This document shows positions 32,879 through 40,124 of a stretch of 64,000 nt of DNA, one piece after another; the stretch's first letter is position 1; each line of letters begins with the position of its first letter. The position numbers and the translations under genes were made by a program. The stretch spans positions 6,014,001 to 6,078,000 of the forward strand of contig NZ_LR594662.1 in the NCBI RefSeq assembly GCF_901827175.1, read 5' to 3'. The stretch is from Variovorax sp. RA8. Its GTDB lineage: Bacteria > Pseudomonadota > Gammaproteobacteria > Burkholderiales > Burkholderiaceae_C. The notes under the pieces are model-generated. The model made no database searches. It saw nothing but the letters and a program-made list of their open reading frames with translations, and was not told the DNA's origin.

Positions 32879-34194
32879 GGCTTGAATCGGTCCTGCAGGC
32901 CGGCCCAGCAGTCGGCGTAGTCGTTGTCGAGCGCCGGGCTCTGGAGGGCCCAGGCGGTGGGGATGAAGCGGTAGCGGCTCTCGAACATGAAGGCGAGGGT
33001 GTTGTCCAGCTTCTGCGGCTGGAGGTCGGCGCCGCTGGCTTTCTCGAAGGCCTCCTCGTCAGGTCCGTGCGGCACCATCGCGTTGTGCAGGCTGGCGCCG
33101 CCGGGCTTGAAGCCGCCCGGCTTGGCGTCGTACTCGCCGTAGACCAGGCCCATGAACTCGCTCATCAGGTTGCGGTGGTACCAGGGCGGGCGGAAGGTGT
33201 CTTCCGCCACCAGCCAGCGCGGCGGGAAGATCACGAAGTCGCAGTTGGCGGTGCCGGGCGTGTCCGAGGGCGAGGTCAGCACGGTGAAGATCGACGGGTC
33301 CGGATGATCGAAGCTGATCGAGCCGATGGTCATGAAGTGGGCCGTGTCGTACTTCACCGGCGCAAGGTTGCCGTGCCAGGCGACCACGTTGAAGGGCGAG
33401 TGCGCCATCGGCGCGCGCCACAGGCGGCCGGCGGATTTCTTGACGAGCTCGTAGGCCCCGGCCTCGCTCTCGAAGGCCGCCACGGGAGCCTGGAAGTCGC
33501 GCGCGTTCGCCAGGCCGTTGGAACCGATCGGCCCCAGCTCCGGCAGGCGGAACTGCGCGCCGTAGTTCTCGCAGACGTAGCCGCGCGAGGGGCCCGCGCC
33601 AGCTTCCGAATCGGGCAGCGCGACCTTGAACACCACGCCGCGCGGCAGCAGCGCGATCTCACCGGGCTTGAGGTCGAGCACGCCCATCTCGGTGGTGATC
33701 ACCAACCGGCCCTGCTGCGGCACGACCAGCAGCTCGCCGTCGGCATTGACGAAGGCGCGGCGCTGCATCGACTTGCTCGCAAGATAGACATGCGCCGCCA
33801 CGCCGCACTGCGCCTCGGCGTCGCCATTGGCAGCCACGGTGTGCATGCCGTCGACGAAGTCGGCCTCGGCGCCCGTGAAGGGCAGCGGGTGCCAGCGCAT
33901 GGGCTCGGGCGCCAGCGCGATGCCGCGGTCGGGGCCGGTCTGCCAGGTGGGCTGCGCATAGGCCTCGTAGCGGCCCGAAACCACCGAGGGCTGGCGACGA
34001 TACAGCCAGCTGCGCCGGTTCTCGTGGCGCGGCGCGGTGAAGGCGGTGCCCGAGATCAGCTCGGGGTACAGGTCGAAGGGCGCGCGCTGCGGGCTGTTGC
34101 GGCCCTGCGGCAAGGCGCCGGCGACGGCCTCGCTCGCGTACTCGTTGCCGAAGCCGCCTTGGTAGCGGCGCTCGGCGGCGGATTCGTTGCTCAT
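32875..34194 (-). CDS. hmgA: Homogentisate 1,2-dioxygenase
   Basis: 439 residues, standard HGD length. Motifs include [20 protein letters not shown] near the N-terminus, the iron-site region [20 protein letters not shown] and [20 protein letters not shown]. It opens the homogentisate ring to maleylacetoacetate with Fe(II) and O2. The cluster order on the minus strand is MBL protein, flavoprotein hydroxylase, DUF2783 protein, hmgA, fahA, which fits a 3-hydroxyphenylacetate to homogentisate route as well as tyrosine breakdown. Confidence 0.95.
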   Translation of the reverse strand: MSNESAAERRYQGGFGNEYASEAVAGALPQGRNSPQRAPFDLYPELISGTAFTAPRHENRRSWLYRRQPSVVSGRYEAYAQPTWQTGPDRGIALAPEPMRWHPLPFTGAEADFVDGMHTVAANGDAEAQCGVAAHVYLASKSMQRRAFVNADGELLVVPQQGRLVITTEMGVLDLKPGEIALLPRGVVFKVALPDSEAGAGPSRGYVCENYGAQFRLPELGPIGSNGLANARDFQAPVAAFESEAGAYELVKKSAGRLWRAPMAHSPFNVVAWHGNLAPVKYDTAHFMTIGSISFDHPDPSIFTVLTSPSDTPGTANCDFVIFPPRWLVAEDTFRPPWYHRNLMSEFMGLVYGEYDAKPGGFKPGGASLHNAMVPHGPDEEAFEKASGADLQPQKLDNTLAFMFESRYRFIPTAWALQSPALDNDYADCWAGLQDRFKP

Positions 34195-34204
34195 GGTGTC
34201 CTCA

Positions 34205-34426
34205 TCAAGTGCGGGGTGTGTCGCCCCGGGGGGGTTGCGTCGCCGCCGCGAGCGCGCGCTTCAGCACGGCCAGCGAGCCGATGTGGTTGGCCAGCACCAG
34301 TACCAGGCGCGCATTGAAGGCGTGGCTTTCCTCGGTGCTCAGGCCTTCGTGCGCCGCCAGCAGGGCCTCGTAGAAGTCGTCGGGGGCGTCCAGGTTCGGG
34401 GCGGTGATCAGCTCGTCCTTCTTCAT
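34205..34426 (-). CDS. DUF2783-type small protein, possible MhaB-like coupling subunit
   Basis: 73 residues, soluble, mainly helical; [18 protein letters not shown] and [13 protein letters not shown] are the recognisable DUF2783 features. The ATG overlaps the stop of the flavoprotein hydroxylase by 4 nt (ATGA), which implies coupled translation and often physical partnership. In Pseudomonas putida, 3-hydroxyphenylacetate 6-hydroxylase consists of flavoprotein MhaA and a small coupling protein MhaB of similar size, next to hmg genes. I infer the same relation here from size and position; I have not aligned the sequences. Sits 10 nt upstream of hmgA. Confidence 0.75.
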   Translation of the reverse strand: MKKDELITAPNLDAPDDFYEALLAAHEGLSTEESHAFNARLVLVLANHIGSLAVLKRALAAATQPPRGDTPRT

Positions 34427-36084
34427 GCGGGGCTCCTCGTGCCCTTGGCCAGGGCCCGGTCGCAGGCCTCGCGCAACGCCTGCGCGCCGGGCGCGCGCCA
34501 GCGGGCGCAGACATGCTGGTCGGGCCGCAGCAGGTAGACAGTGCCCGGCCGCGCGTCGTAGCGCTGCGCGGCGAGCTCGCCCTCCCCGCAAGCGGCCACG
34601 CGCACGACGTGCAACGGCCGGTCGGCCTCGGCGATGGCCGCAAGGCTGCGCTCCGCCGCCTCGCCTTCGCCGAAGACCAGTGCGGTGAAGCAGCCGGGTA
34701 GCGCGCGCAGCAGCCAGCCGGCGCTGCCGTCGGCACGCACGATGGGCGCGTCGGCAGCCGGCGCGCCGGGCACCATCGTGCCTTCGAAGGTATCCACGTC
34801 GGGCGTGTTGAGCGGCGAGCCGTGCAGGGTCGTCGGGACCGAGAGCCGGCCGCTGTTGACCAGGGCGCGGGCGAAGGGCTGGGTCTTCGACAGCTCGAGC
34901 ACCGCATCGCGGAACAGGCGGCTGACTTCGCTCTTGGGCGTGATGAAGTCGGTGGCGCGGGTGGAGTTGCGGATGTTCTCGTCGGCGGCGTACTCGCGCT
35001 CGCTGCCGTAGCTGTCGAGCAGCGGGTCGGAGGCCTCGCGCTTCACGACGGCAGCGAGCTTCCAGGCGAGGTTGTCGGCATCCTGCACGCCGGAGTTGGC
35101 GCCGCGCGCGCCGAAGGGCGAGACGCCGTGCGCCGAGTCGCCGGCGAACAGCACGCGGCCGTGGCGGAAGCGCTCCATGCGCTGGCAGGCGAAGGTGTAG
35201 ACGCTGGCCCAGCCGATGCTGAACTGGACACGCTCGAAGCCGATGCTGTCGAGCAGCGCACGCACCCGCGGGATGATGCGCTCGTGCTTGCGCTCCTCCA
35301 CCGGGTCGGCGTCCCAGCCAAGCTGGAAGTCGACGCGCCACATGCCGTCGGCCTGCTTGTGCAGCAGCACGCTCTGGTTGGGATGGAAGGGCGGGTCGAA
35401 CCAGAAGCGGCGCTCCGTCGGCAGGTCGGCGTCCATGCTGATGTCGGCGATCAGGAAGCGGTCGCGGAACACGCGGCCCTTCGCCTCCTGGCCCAGCAGC
35501 TGGCGCAGGTTGGAGCGCGAGCCGTCGCAGGCCGCGACGTAGTCGGCGGCGAGCCGGTAGCTGCCCTCTGGCGTCTCGACCTGCAGCAGCACGCCGTCGG
35601 CGCCGTTGTCGATGCCCACCACCTTGTTGTTCCAGCGCAGGTCCACCAGCGGCAGCTCGGCGGCCCGCTCCGCGAGGTAGCCCTCGACGTAGTACTGCTG
35701 GAGGTTGATGAAGGCGGGCCGCTCATGGCCGGTCTCGGGCAGCAGGTCGAAGCGGTAGACCTGCTCATCCCTGAAGAAGACCTTGCCGACATTCCACGAC
35801 ACGCCCTTGGCCACCATGCGCTCGCCGCAGCCCAGGCGATCGAAGATTTCGAGCGTGCGCTTGGCGAAGCAGATGGCGCGCGAGCCGGTCGAGAGGGTGC
35901 AGTCGTTGTCCAGCAGGACGACCGGCACCTGCTGCTGGGCGAGGTCGATGGCGAGCGCGAGGCCCACAGGGCCGGCGCCGACCACCACCACCGGATGGCG
36001 CGCGGGCGTGGCGGCGTCCTGGTCGGAATGGCGGCGGTAGTCGAAGCGCAGCGACTGGTAATCGACGGGAGCGGTTGCGTCCAC
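34423..36084 (-). CDS. FAD-dependent aromatic hydroxylase, MhaA/MhpA-like
   Basis: 553 residues, class A flavoprotein hydroxylase of the PheA/MhpA group. FAD motif VVVVGAGPVGLALAIDLAQQ (about 31-50), substrate-side DG motif ACDGSRSNLRQLLG, GD motif LFAGDSAHGVSPFGARGANS, then a thioredoxin-like C-terminal domain (about 400-550) ending LLRPDQHVCARW. It most likely hydroxylates 3-hydroxyphenylacetate to homogentisate, given hmgA and fahA downstream. I chose GTG at 36084 because GGAG lies 8 nt before it and homologues start here; there is no suitable ATG, and a longer frame overlaps the upstream gene. A paralogue starts at 63396. Confidence 0.87.
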   Translation of the reverse strand: MDATAPVDYQSLRFDYRRHSDQDAATPARHPVVVVGAGPVGLALAIDLAQQQVPVVLLDNDCTLSTGSRAICFAKRTLEIFDRLGCGERMVAKGVSWNVGKVFFRDEQVYRFDLLPETGHERPAFINLQQYYVEGYLAERAAELPLVDLRWNNKVVGIDNGADGVLLQVETPEGSYRLAADYVAACDGSRSNLRQLLGQEAKGRVFRDRFLIADISMDADLPTERRFWFDPPFHPNQSVLLHKQADGMWRVDFQLGWDADPVEERKHERIIPRVRALLDSIGFERVQFSIGWASVYTFACQRMERFRHGRVLFAGDSAHGVSPFGARGANSGVQDADNLAWKLAAVVKREASDPLLDSYGSEREYAADENIRNSTRATDFITPKSEVSRLFRDAVLELSKTQPFARALVNSGRLSVPTTLHGSPLNTPDVDTFEGTMVPGAPAADAPIVRADGSAGWLLRALPGCFTALVFGEGEAAERSLAAIAEADRPLHVVRVAACGEGELAAQRYDARPGTVYLLRPDQHVCARWRAPGAQALREACDRALAKGTRSPA

Positions 36085-36107
36085 GGTCTTGTCTCCGTAG
36101 AGATACC

Positions 36108-37067
36108 TCAGCCTTCCAGGGCCTTCCACATCTCGACGTCCCGCTCGGCCGTCCACACGCGCGGATCGCGGTGGCCCGAGGCTTCGTCGTAGGCGCGGCT
36201 CACGTCGAAGGGCATGCAGTGGTCGAAGATCACCCACTGGCTGTACTTCGGCTTCAGCTTCGCGTAGGTCTCCTGGTACACGGCGTTGAGGTCGCGCCCG
36301 GCCTTCACGCCGGCCTGCACGCTCTCGTAGACATCGGCGATGAAGCTGCGTGTGCCGGCCAGGCCCTTGGCCACCTCTTCGGGCGTGGTGAGCGCGGCGC
36401 CGCGACCGGGCACCAGCGCCTTGGGGCCCAGCGCGGCGATGTTGTCCAGCGTCTTGGGCCAGTCCTGGAAATAGGCGTCGCCGGCATAGGGCGTGGCGTC
36501 GAACTCGACCAGGTCGCCCGACAGCAGGGCCTTCTCGCCCGGCAGCCAGACCACGGTGTCGCCCTTGGTGTGGCCGCGGCCGAGCTGGATCAGCTGGACT
36601 TCCAGCTTGCCCAGCCACACGGTCATCTTGCCGCTGAAGGTGATGGTGGGCCAGGTCATGCCCGGGGGCACGGTCTCGACGTTCTGGAACAGGCGCGGGA
36701 AGCGCCCGATCTCGCTGGCCTTGTCGGCCTCGCCGCGCTCCACGATCAAGTCGTAGGTGTCCTGGCTGGCCAGGATTTCCTGCGGCTTGTAGGCGCTCGC
36801 ACCAAGCACGCGCACCGCGTGATAGTGCGTGAGCACCACGTACTTGATGGGCTTGTCGGTCACCTCGCGGATGCGGCGGACCACGTCGGCCGCCATGGCG
36901 GGCGTGGCCTGCGTGTCGGCCACCAGCACGGCGTCGTCGCCGATGATGATGCCGGTGTTGGGGTCGCCCTCGGCGGTGTAGGCCCAGGCGTGCTCGGAGA
37001 TCTGGCTGAAGGTGATCTTCTTTTCTTCCAGGTCGGCCTGGCTGGCGAAAACCTTGGTCTGGCTCAT
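36108..37067 (-). CDS. MBL-fold metallo-hydrolase-like protein with incomplete metal motif
   Basis: 319 residues. The fold is recognised from NTGIIIGDDAVLVADTQATP, VVLTHYHAVRVLGAS, LGRGHTKGDTVVWLP and LLSGDLVEF. The canonical HxHxDH motif reads HYHAVR, so the Asp and third His are replaced by Val and Arg, and the final ligand loop is VPGRGA. One metal site is therefore largely lost. It is the first gene of the homogentisate operon, with AAGGAGA before the ATG, divergent from the IclR regulator. It may hydrolyse a pathway ester or lactone, or have another role; the function is unknown. Confidence 0.82.
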   Translation of the reverse strand: MSQTKVFASQADLEEKKITFSQISEHAWAYTAEGDPNTGIIIGDDAVLVADTQATPAMAADVVRRIREVTDKPIKYVVLTHYHAVRVLGASAYKPQEILASQDTYDLIVERGEADKASEIGRFPRLFQNVETVPPGMTWPTITFSGKMTVWLGKLEVQLIQLGRGHTKGDTVVWLPGEKALLSGDLVEFDATPYAGDAYFQDWPKTLDNIAALGPKALVPGRGAALTTPEEVAKGLAGTRSFIADVYESVQAGVKAGRDLNAVYQETYAKLKPKYSQWVIFDHCMPFDVSRAYDEASGHRDPRVWTAERDVEMWKALEG

Positions 37068-37147
37068 CGGGGGTCTCCTTATGAGAATTCGTCTAAGTTG
37101 AACTGATTCGCAGGGAACGAACGAAGCGCAGTGTAGTCCGGCTTTCC

Positions 37148-37175
37148 GTTCATGTCTAATGCCTTCTGCATGAAC
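37148..37175. promoter_or_regulatory. Candidate IclR operator (7-bp inverted repeat)
   Basis: GTTCATG and CATGAAC form a perfect inverted repeat separated by 14 bases, 16 nt upstream of the IclR start codon in the 124-base divergent gap. Position and symmetry fit an autoregulatory site that could also control the homogentisate operon. Confidence 0.5.
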
Positions 37176-37191
37176 AAACGCCAGGACGGTC

Positions 37192-38016
37192 ATGGCCACT
37201 GACAACAGCGATCGCGCGCAGCGCGGCATCCAGAGCATCGAGGTAGGCGGCCAGCTGCTGCGCGCACTGGTGCACCACGGCCGGCCGATGGCGCTGAAGG
37301 ACCTGGCCCGGGAGGCCGAGATGTCGCCCGCCAAGGCGCATCCCTACCTGGTCAGCTTCAGCCGGCTCGGGCTGATCGAGCAGGACCGCGCCAGTGGCCA
37401 CTATCTGCTCGGTCCGCTCGCCTTGCAACTGGGGCTGATCAGCCTGCAGCAGGCCGATCCGGTGCACGTCGCCACGCCGCTGGTGGCGGGACTGGCGCAG
37501 GAGATCGGCCACACCACGGCGATCGCGGTGTGGGGCGACCGCGGCGCCACCATCGTGCGGGTGGCCGAATCGCCGGCCGCCCTGCATGTGAGCATGCGGC
37601 ACGGCACGGTGTTCTCGCTGACCAGTACCGCGTCGGGCCGGCTGTTCGCCGCCTACCTCGACACCGAGGTGGTCAAGCGCATGCTGGAGAAGGAGCGGCG
37701 GCGCGAGAAAGGCAGCGCCCGGCCGGAGCGCCACGTGGGCATGCCGCCCGCGCCGCCGCTGCCGGACTGGAAGGCCTTCGAGACGCAGCTGCACGCGGTG
37801 CGCGAACACGGCATGAGCCGCTCCGACGGCGAGATCGTGCCTGGGGTGAGCGCGATGTCGGCGCCGGTGTTCGACCACACGGGCGCGATCGCGCTGGCGA
37901 TCACGGCGATCGGGACCACGGCGGTCTTCGATACCAGCTGGGAGGGGCCGGTCGCGCAGGCGCTGAAGCGCTGCGCCGGCGAGGTCTCGCAGCGGTTGGG
38001 CGCGGCGCGGCGCTGA
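37192..38016 (+). CDS. IclR-family regulator of the homogentisate cluster
   Basis: 274 residues. N-terminal winged helix (about 10-75; GIQSIEVGGQLLRALVHHG, then SPAKAHPYLVSFSRLGLIEQ) and C-terminal IclR effector domain (about 85-270; TSTASGRLFAAYL and GVSAMSAPVFDHTGAIALAI). IclR proteins are dimers that repress or activate catabolic genes in response to small acids. It is divergent from the operon starting with the MBL gene, so it is its probable regulator. The effector is unknown; homogentisate or a hydroxyphenylacetate is plausible. Confidence 0.9.
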   Translation: MATDNSDRAQRGIQSIEVGGQLLRALVHHGRPMALKDLAREAEMSPAKAHPYLVSFSRLGLIEQDRASGHYLLGPLALQLGLISLQQADPVHVATPLVAGLAQEIGHTTAIAVWGDRGATIVRVAESPAALHVSMRHGTVFSLTSTASGRLFAAYLDTEVVKRMLEKERRREKGSARPERHVGMPPAPPLPDWKAFETQLHAVREHGMSRSDGEIVPGVSAMSAPVFDHTGAIALAITAIGTTAVFDTSWEGPVAQALKRCAGEVSQRLGAARR

Positions 38017-38026
38017 GGGGCCGGCC

Positions 38027-38530
38027 TCAGCCGCCGGTGGCGGCGGCCCGCGCGGCCTTCAGCGCCCTGCCGCGCTCCAGGCTGTCGGCCGGCCACTGCT
38101 CCGCGCTGCGGTAGTACTCGGGCACCGCGGGCACGCCGGGCGGCAGCTGCACCCAGGGCTGCTTGGACGTCGTAAAGATGTGGATGTCGGGCGGCAGGTG
38201 GTCGGGCATGTCGAGCGTGCCGACGCGCACGAAGCACACCGCCTCGCCGGCGCCGGCGTAGTGGCTCCAGAGCGCGACCCGGCAGTGCGGGCAGCGCGCG
38301 ATCTTCTGGCCCTTGCCGCTCAGCGAGGGCGTGAGCACCAGCTCGGGCTCGCCCTGCAGCCGCTGCAGGCGGTCGGCCTCGATCATCGCGTTGAGGGCGA
38401 AGGCGCTGCCGGTCTCGCGCTGGCACCAGCGGCAATGGCAGCAGTGGACGAAGAGCGGCCGCGTTGTCATGCGGTAGCGCACGGCCCCGCAGGTGCAGCC
38501 GCCTTCGATCGGGTAGGAAGGGGTAGTCAT
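38027..38530 (-). CDS. GFA family zinc protein (CENP-V/GFA domain)
   Basis: 167 residues. The GFA zinc motifs are present: GGCTCGAVRY, CCHCRWCQRETGSAF and, later, CPHCRVALWSHY. GFA-domain proteins include glutathione-dependent formaldehyde-activating enzyme relatives, but most are uncharacterised and the GFA name should not be taken as function. The longer C-terminal tail (about 110-167) is specific to this subgroup. It converges on the IclR gene (10 nt). A shorter GFA protein lies two genes upstream on the same strand. Confidence 0.87.
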   Translation of the reverse strand: MTTPSYPIEGGCTCGAVRYRMTTRPLFVHCCHCRWCQRETGSAFALNAMIEADRLQRLQGEPELVLTPSLSGKGQKIARCPHCRVALWSHYAGAGEAVCFVRVGTLDMPDHLPPDIHIFTTSKQPWVQLPPGVPAVPEYYRSAEQWPADSLERGRALKAARAAATGG

Positions 38531-38575
38531 GGTCGGCGTACTGTCGTGCGGCGGTCGACGGAAGGCAACTTGGCT

Positions 38576-39031
38576 TCAGGCCGCCAGGGCGCCCAGCGCC
38601 ACGAATTCGCCTTCGAGTCGGCCGACTTCGCGGCCGTCCTGCTCCAGCACCGCTGCGACCGCGATGCGCCCCCGACCCTTGCGCGTCAGCATGCGCAGAA
38701 AGGCCGGCCAGGTCTGGGCCTCTTCGGGTATGAAGGATCGCGCCGTGAAGTCCCCGGTGATGGGCAGCCCATAGTCCATGCGGTTGCGCTGGATCACCAG
38801 CCGGCTCGCGATGCCGGCACGCTGAAGCCGGGTGTGCAGCAGCGACCACGCGGCGAGGATGGCTACTGCCGAGGCGCTGCCGCCGAACACTGTCTCGCGG
38901 TGGTTGATGTTGGGCGCCAGCGGTGCCGCGAGCAGCACGGCCGAATCGTCGGCCGTCAGCACGCTCACCTGCATGGCCTTCGACAGCGGGATGTGTGCGT
39001 GCAGATAGGCCTCGAGCTCGCGGGGGCTCAC
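38576..39031 (-). CDS. YiiD C-terminal-type thioesterase (hotdog)
   Basis: 151 residues. It has the hotdog pattern of the YiiD_C family: HIPLSKAMQVSV, APLAPNINHRETVFGGSASA and AWSLLHTRL. In Escherichia coli this domain is fused to an acetyltransferase; here it stands alone. I chose GTG at 39031 because it forms a 4-nt GTGA overlap with the stop of the upstream GFA gene; no ATG fits, and the longer frame to 39352 lies within that gene. Likely substrate is a short acyl-CoA, but this is not shown. Confidence 0.78.
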   Translation of the reverse strand: MSPRELEAYLHAHIPLSKAMQVSVLTADDSAVLLAAPLAPNINHRETVFGGSASAVAILAAWSLLHTRLQRAGIASRLVIQRNRMDYGLPITGDFTARSFIPEEAQTWPAFLRMLTRKGRGRIAVAAVLEQDGREVGRLEGEFVALGALAA

Positions 39032-39375
39032 TTCGAGCGCCCGTCGAAATGCTGCACCGGGACCGATTCGAGATCGATACCCTCGAGGCATCGGATGTTG
39101 ATGGCCGCCATCTTGTTGCCCTTGGGATCGGTGCCCTCGCCGAAGGGATGGATGCCGCACACCGGGCAGAAGCGGTGCGAGATCACGTGCTTGTTGAACA
39201 GGTAGGTGCTCATGTCCTCGGGCGGGGTCTTGAGCACGAGCTTCTCGTGTGGCACGAACCACAACAGCGAGCCCTTGCGCTGGCACATCGAGCAATTGCA
39301 CGCCATCGCGCCCTGGATCTCGCCCTCGACTTCGAACGCGATCCGGCCGCAATGACAGCTGCCTGTGTATTTCAT
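39028..39375 (-). CDS. GFA family zinc protein
   Basis: 115 residues, the minimal GFA fold. Zinc ligands lie in SCHCGRIAFEVEGEI, CNCSMCQRKGSLLWF and FCPVCGIHPFGEG. MKYTGSCHCG is the usual start of these proteins, with GGAG just upstream, so ATG 39375 is preferred over a longer reading. Overlaps the thioesterase start by 4 nt, so the two are translationally coupled. Enzymatic activity is unknown. Confidence 0.87.
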   Translation of the reverse strand: MKYTGSCHCGRIAFEVEGEIQGAMACNCSMCQRKGSLLWFVPHEKLVLKTPPEDMSTYLFNKHVISHRFCPVCGIHPFGEGTDPKGNKMAAINIRCLEGIDLESVPVQHFDGRSK

Positions 39376-39436
39376 CGGAGTCTCCTTTGAAAATGCGGCC
39401 CTCAGTATGGCAGTGCCTCGTGCCGCACTCCTTGGG

Positions 39437-39754
39437 TCAAATACCGCTGATGACGGCGTCGATGGCGCCGGCAAGCGCGCTGGCCTCCAACTTCAAGTTG
39501 CCTTTGGGAGAGCCCAGATCCCTGATGCGAATCGGCGCAGCCATGTGCGGCAACGCGACCAACGTTTCACCCCCCCAATGCAGGGCGGGGCAAAGGACAC
39601 GTGGCAAAGCGGGCGGCATGTGCTTGCGAAGCGCCAGCGGAACCACCAGCCGTGTCGTAAGTGCGGACAGCAGATCACTCTGGATGTCGACAATCCACGG
39701 GATGTCGGCGCGTTGATGCTTCGATGGATTGGGGTAGACGTCGAACTGGGCCAT
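39437..39754 (-). CDS. ccdB: CcdB family toxin
   Basis: 105 residues, CcdB length (about 101). The N-terminus AQFDVYPNPSK, then IPWIVDIQSDLLSALTTRLVVPL, and the C-terminal ASALAGAIDAVISGI match the CcdB fold. CcdB poisons DNA gyrase by trapping the cleaved complex; the extreme C-terminal residues, here SGI, are critical in the F-plasmid toxin (W-G-I), so the Trp is replaced by Ser in this copy. It follows its antitoxin by 12 nt. Chromosomal CcdB copies are often only weakly toxic. Confidence 0.88.
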   Translation of the reverse strand: MAQFDVYPNPSKHQRADIPWIVDIQSDLLSALTTRLVVPLALRKHMPPALPRVLCPALHWGGETLVALPHMAAPIRIRDLGSPKGNLKLEASALAGAIDAVISGI

Positions 39755-39766
39755 GCCGGCGTCAAG

Positions 39767-40036
39767 CTACCAAGGCCTGAACTCTTCGCCAAAGACACCA
39801 ATGCGCTCCACCAGATCGTTCTGGGACGCAATCCACTCCTTGTAGGTGCCGTTGAAATCGCGACGACGCTTTGCCATCGACTTCTGCTGTTCGGCCGCTT
39901 CAAGTTCAGCAAAACGGGCCGCCGAGACGATCACGCCGGCAACGCGGTCGTTCTTCATGATGTGCACGGGCTCGCGCTCAGCTTGCCCCAGGTAGTAGCC
40001 GAATCGGTTCTTGGCTTCAGTCGCTGTCACTTGCAT
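39767..40036 (-). CDS. Composite antitoxin: Phd/YefM-like N-terminus with CcdA-like tail
   Basis: 89 residues. The first part (MQVTATEAKNRFGYYLGQAE, then MKNDRVAGVIVS) is the Phd/YefM DNA-binding fold, not the ribbon-helix-helix of plasmid CcdA. The last part (WIASQNDLVERIGVFGEEFR) resembles the CcdA C-terminus that neutralises CcdB (F-plasmid ending GSFADENRDW). So the DNA-binding half and the toxin-binding half come from different antitoxin families. It precedes ccdB, as expected for autoregulation by the antitoxin-toxin complex. Confidence 0.82.
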   Translation of the reverse strand: MQVTATEAKNRFGYYLGQAEREPVHIMKNDRVAGVIVSAARFAELEAAEQQKSMAKRRRDFNGTYKEWIASQNDLVERIGVFGEEFRPW

Positions 40037-40050
40037 GGTTGGCCCCTTCT

Positions 40051-40080
40051 GATAGCCATTTTAGCTAACCATCGAGGCAA
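40051..40080 (-). promoter_or_regulatory. Candidate operator/promoter of the toxin-antitoxin pair
   Basis: Upstream of the antitoxin start on the minus strand lies the perfect palindrome TTAGCTAA (40061-40068), within a larger TAGC...GCTA symmetry. TTGCCT at 40080-40075 could be a -35 element with GGCTAT about 17 nt on. Phd/YefM antitoxins bind short palindromes over their own promoter, which this would fit. Confidence 0.45.
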
Positions 40081-40124
40081 TTCCACACTTGCCTGTCGAC
40101 ACTCGGTTCGACGGAGCCGACGCC

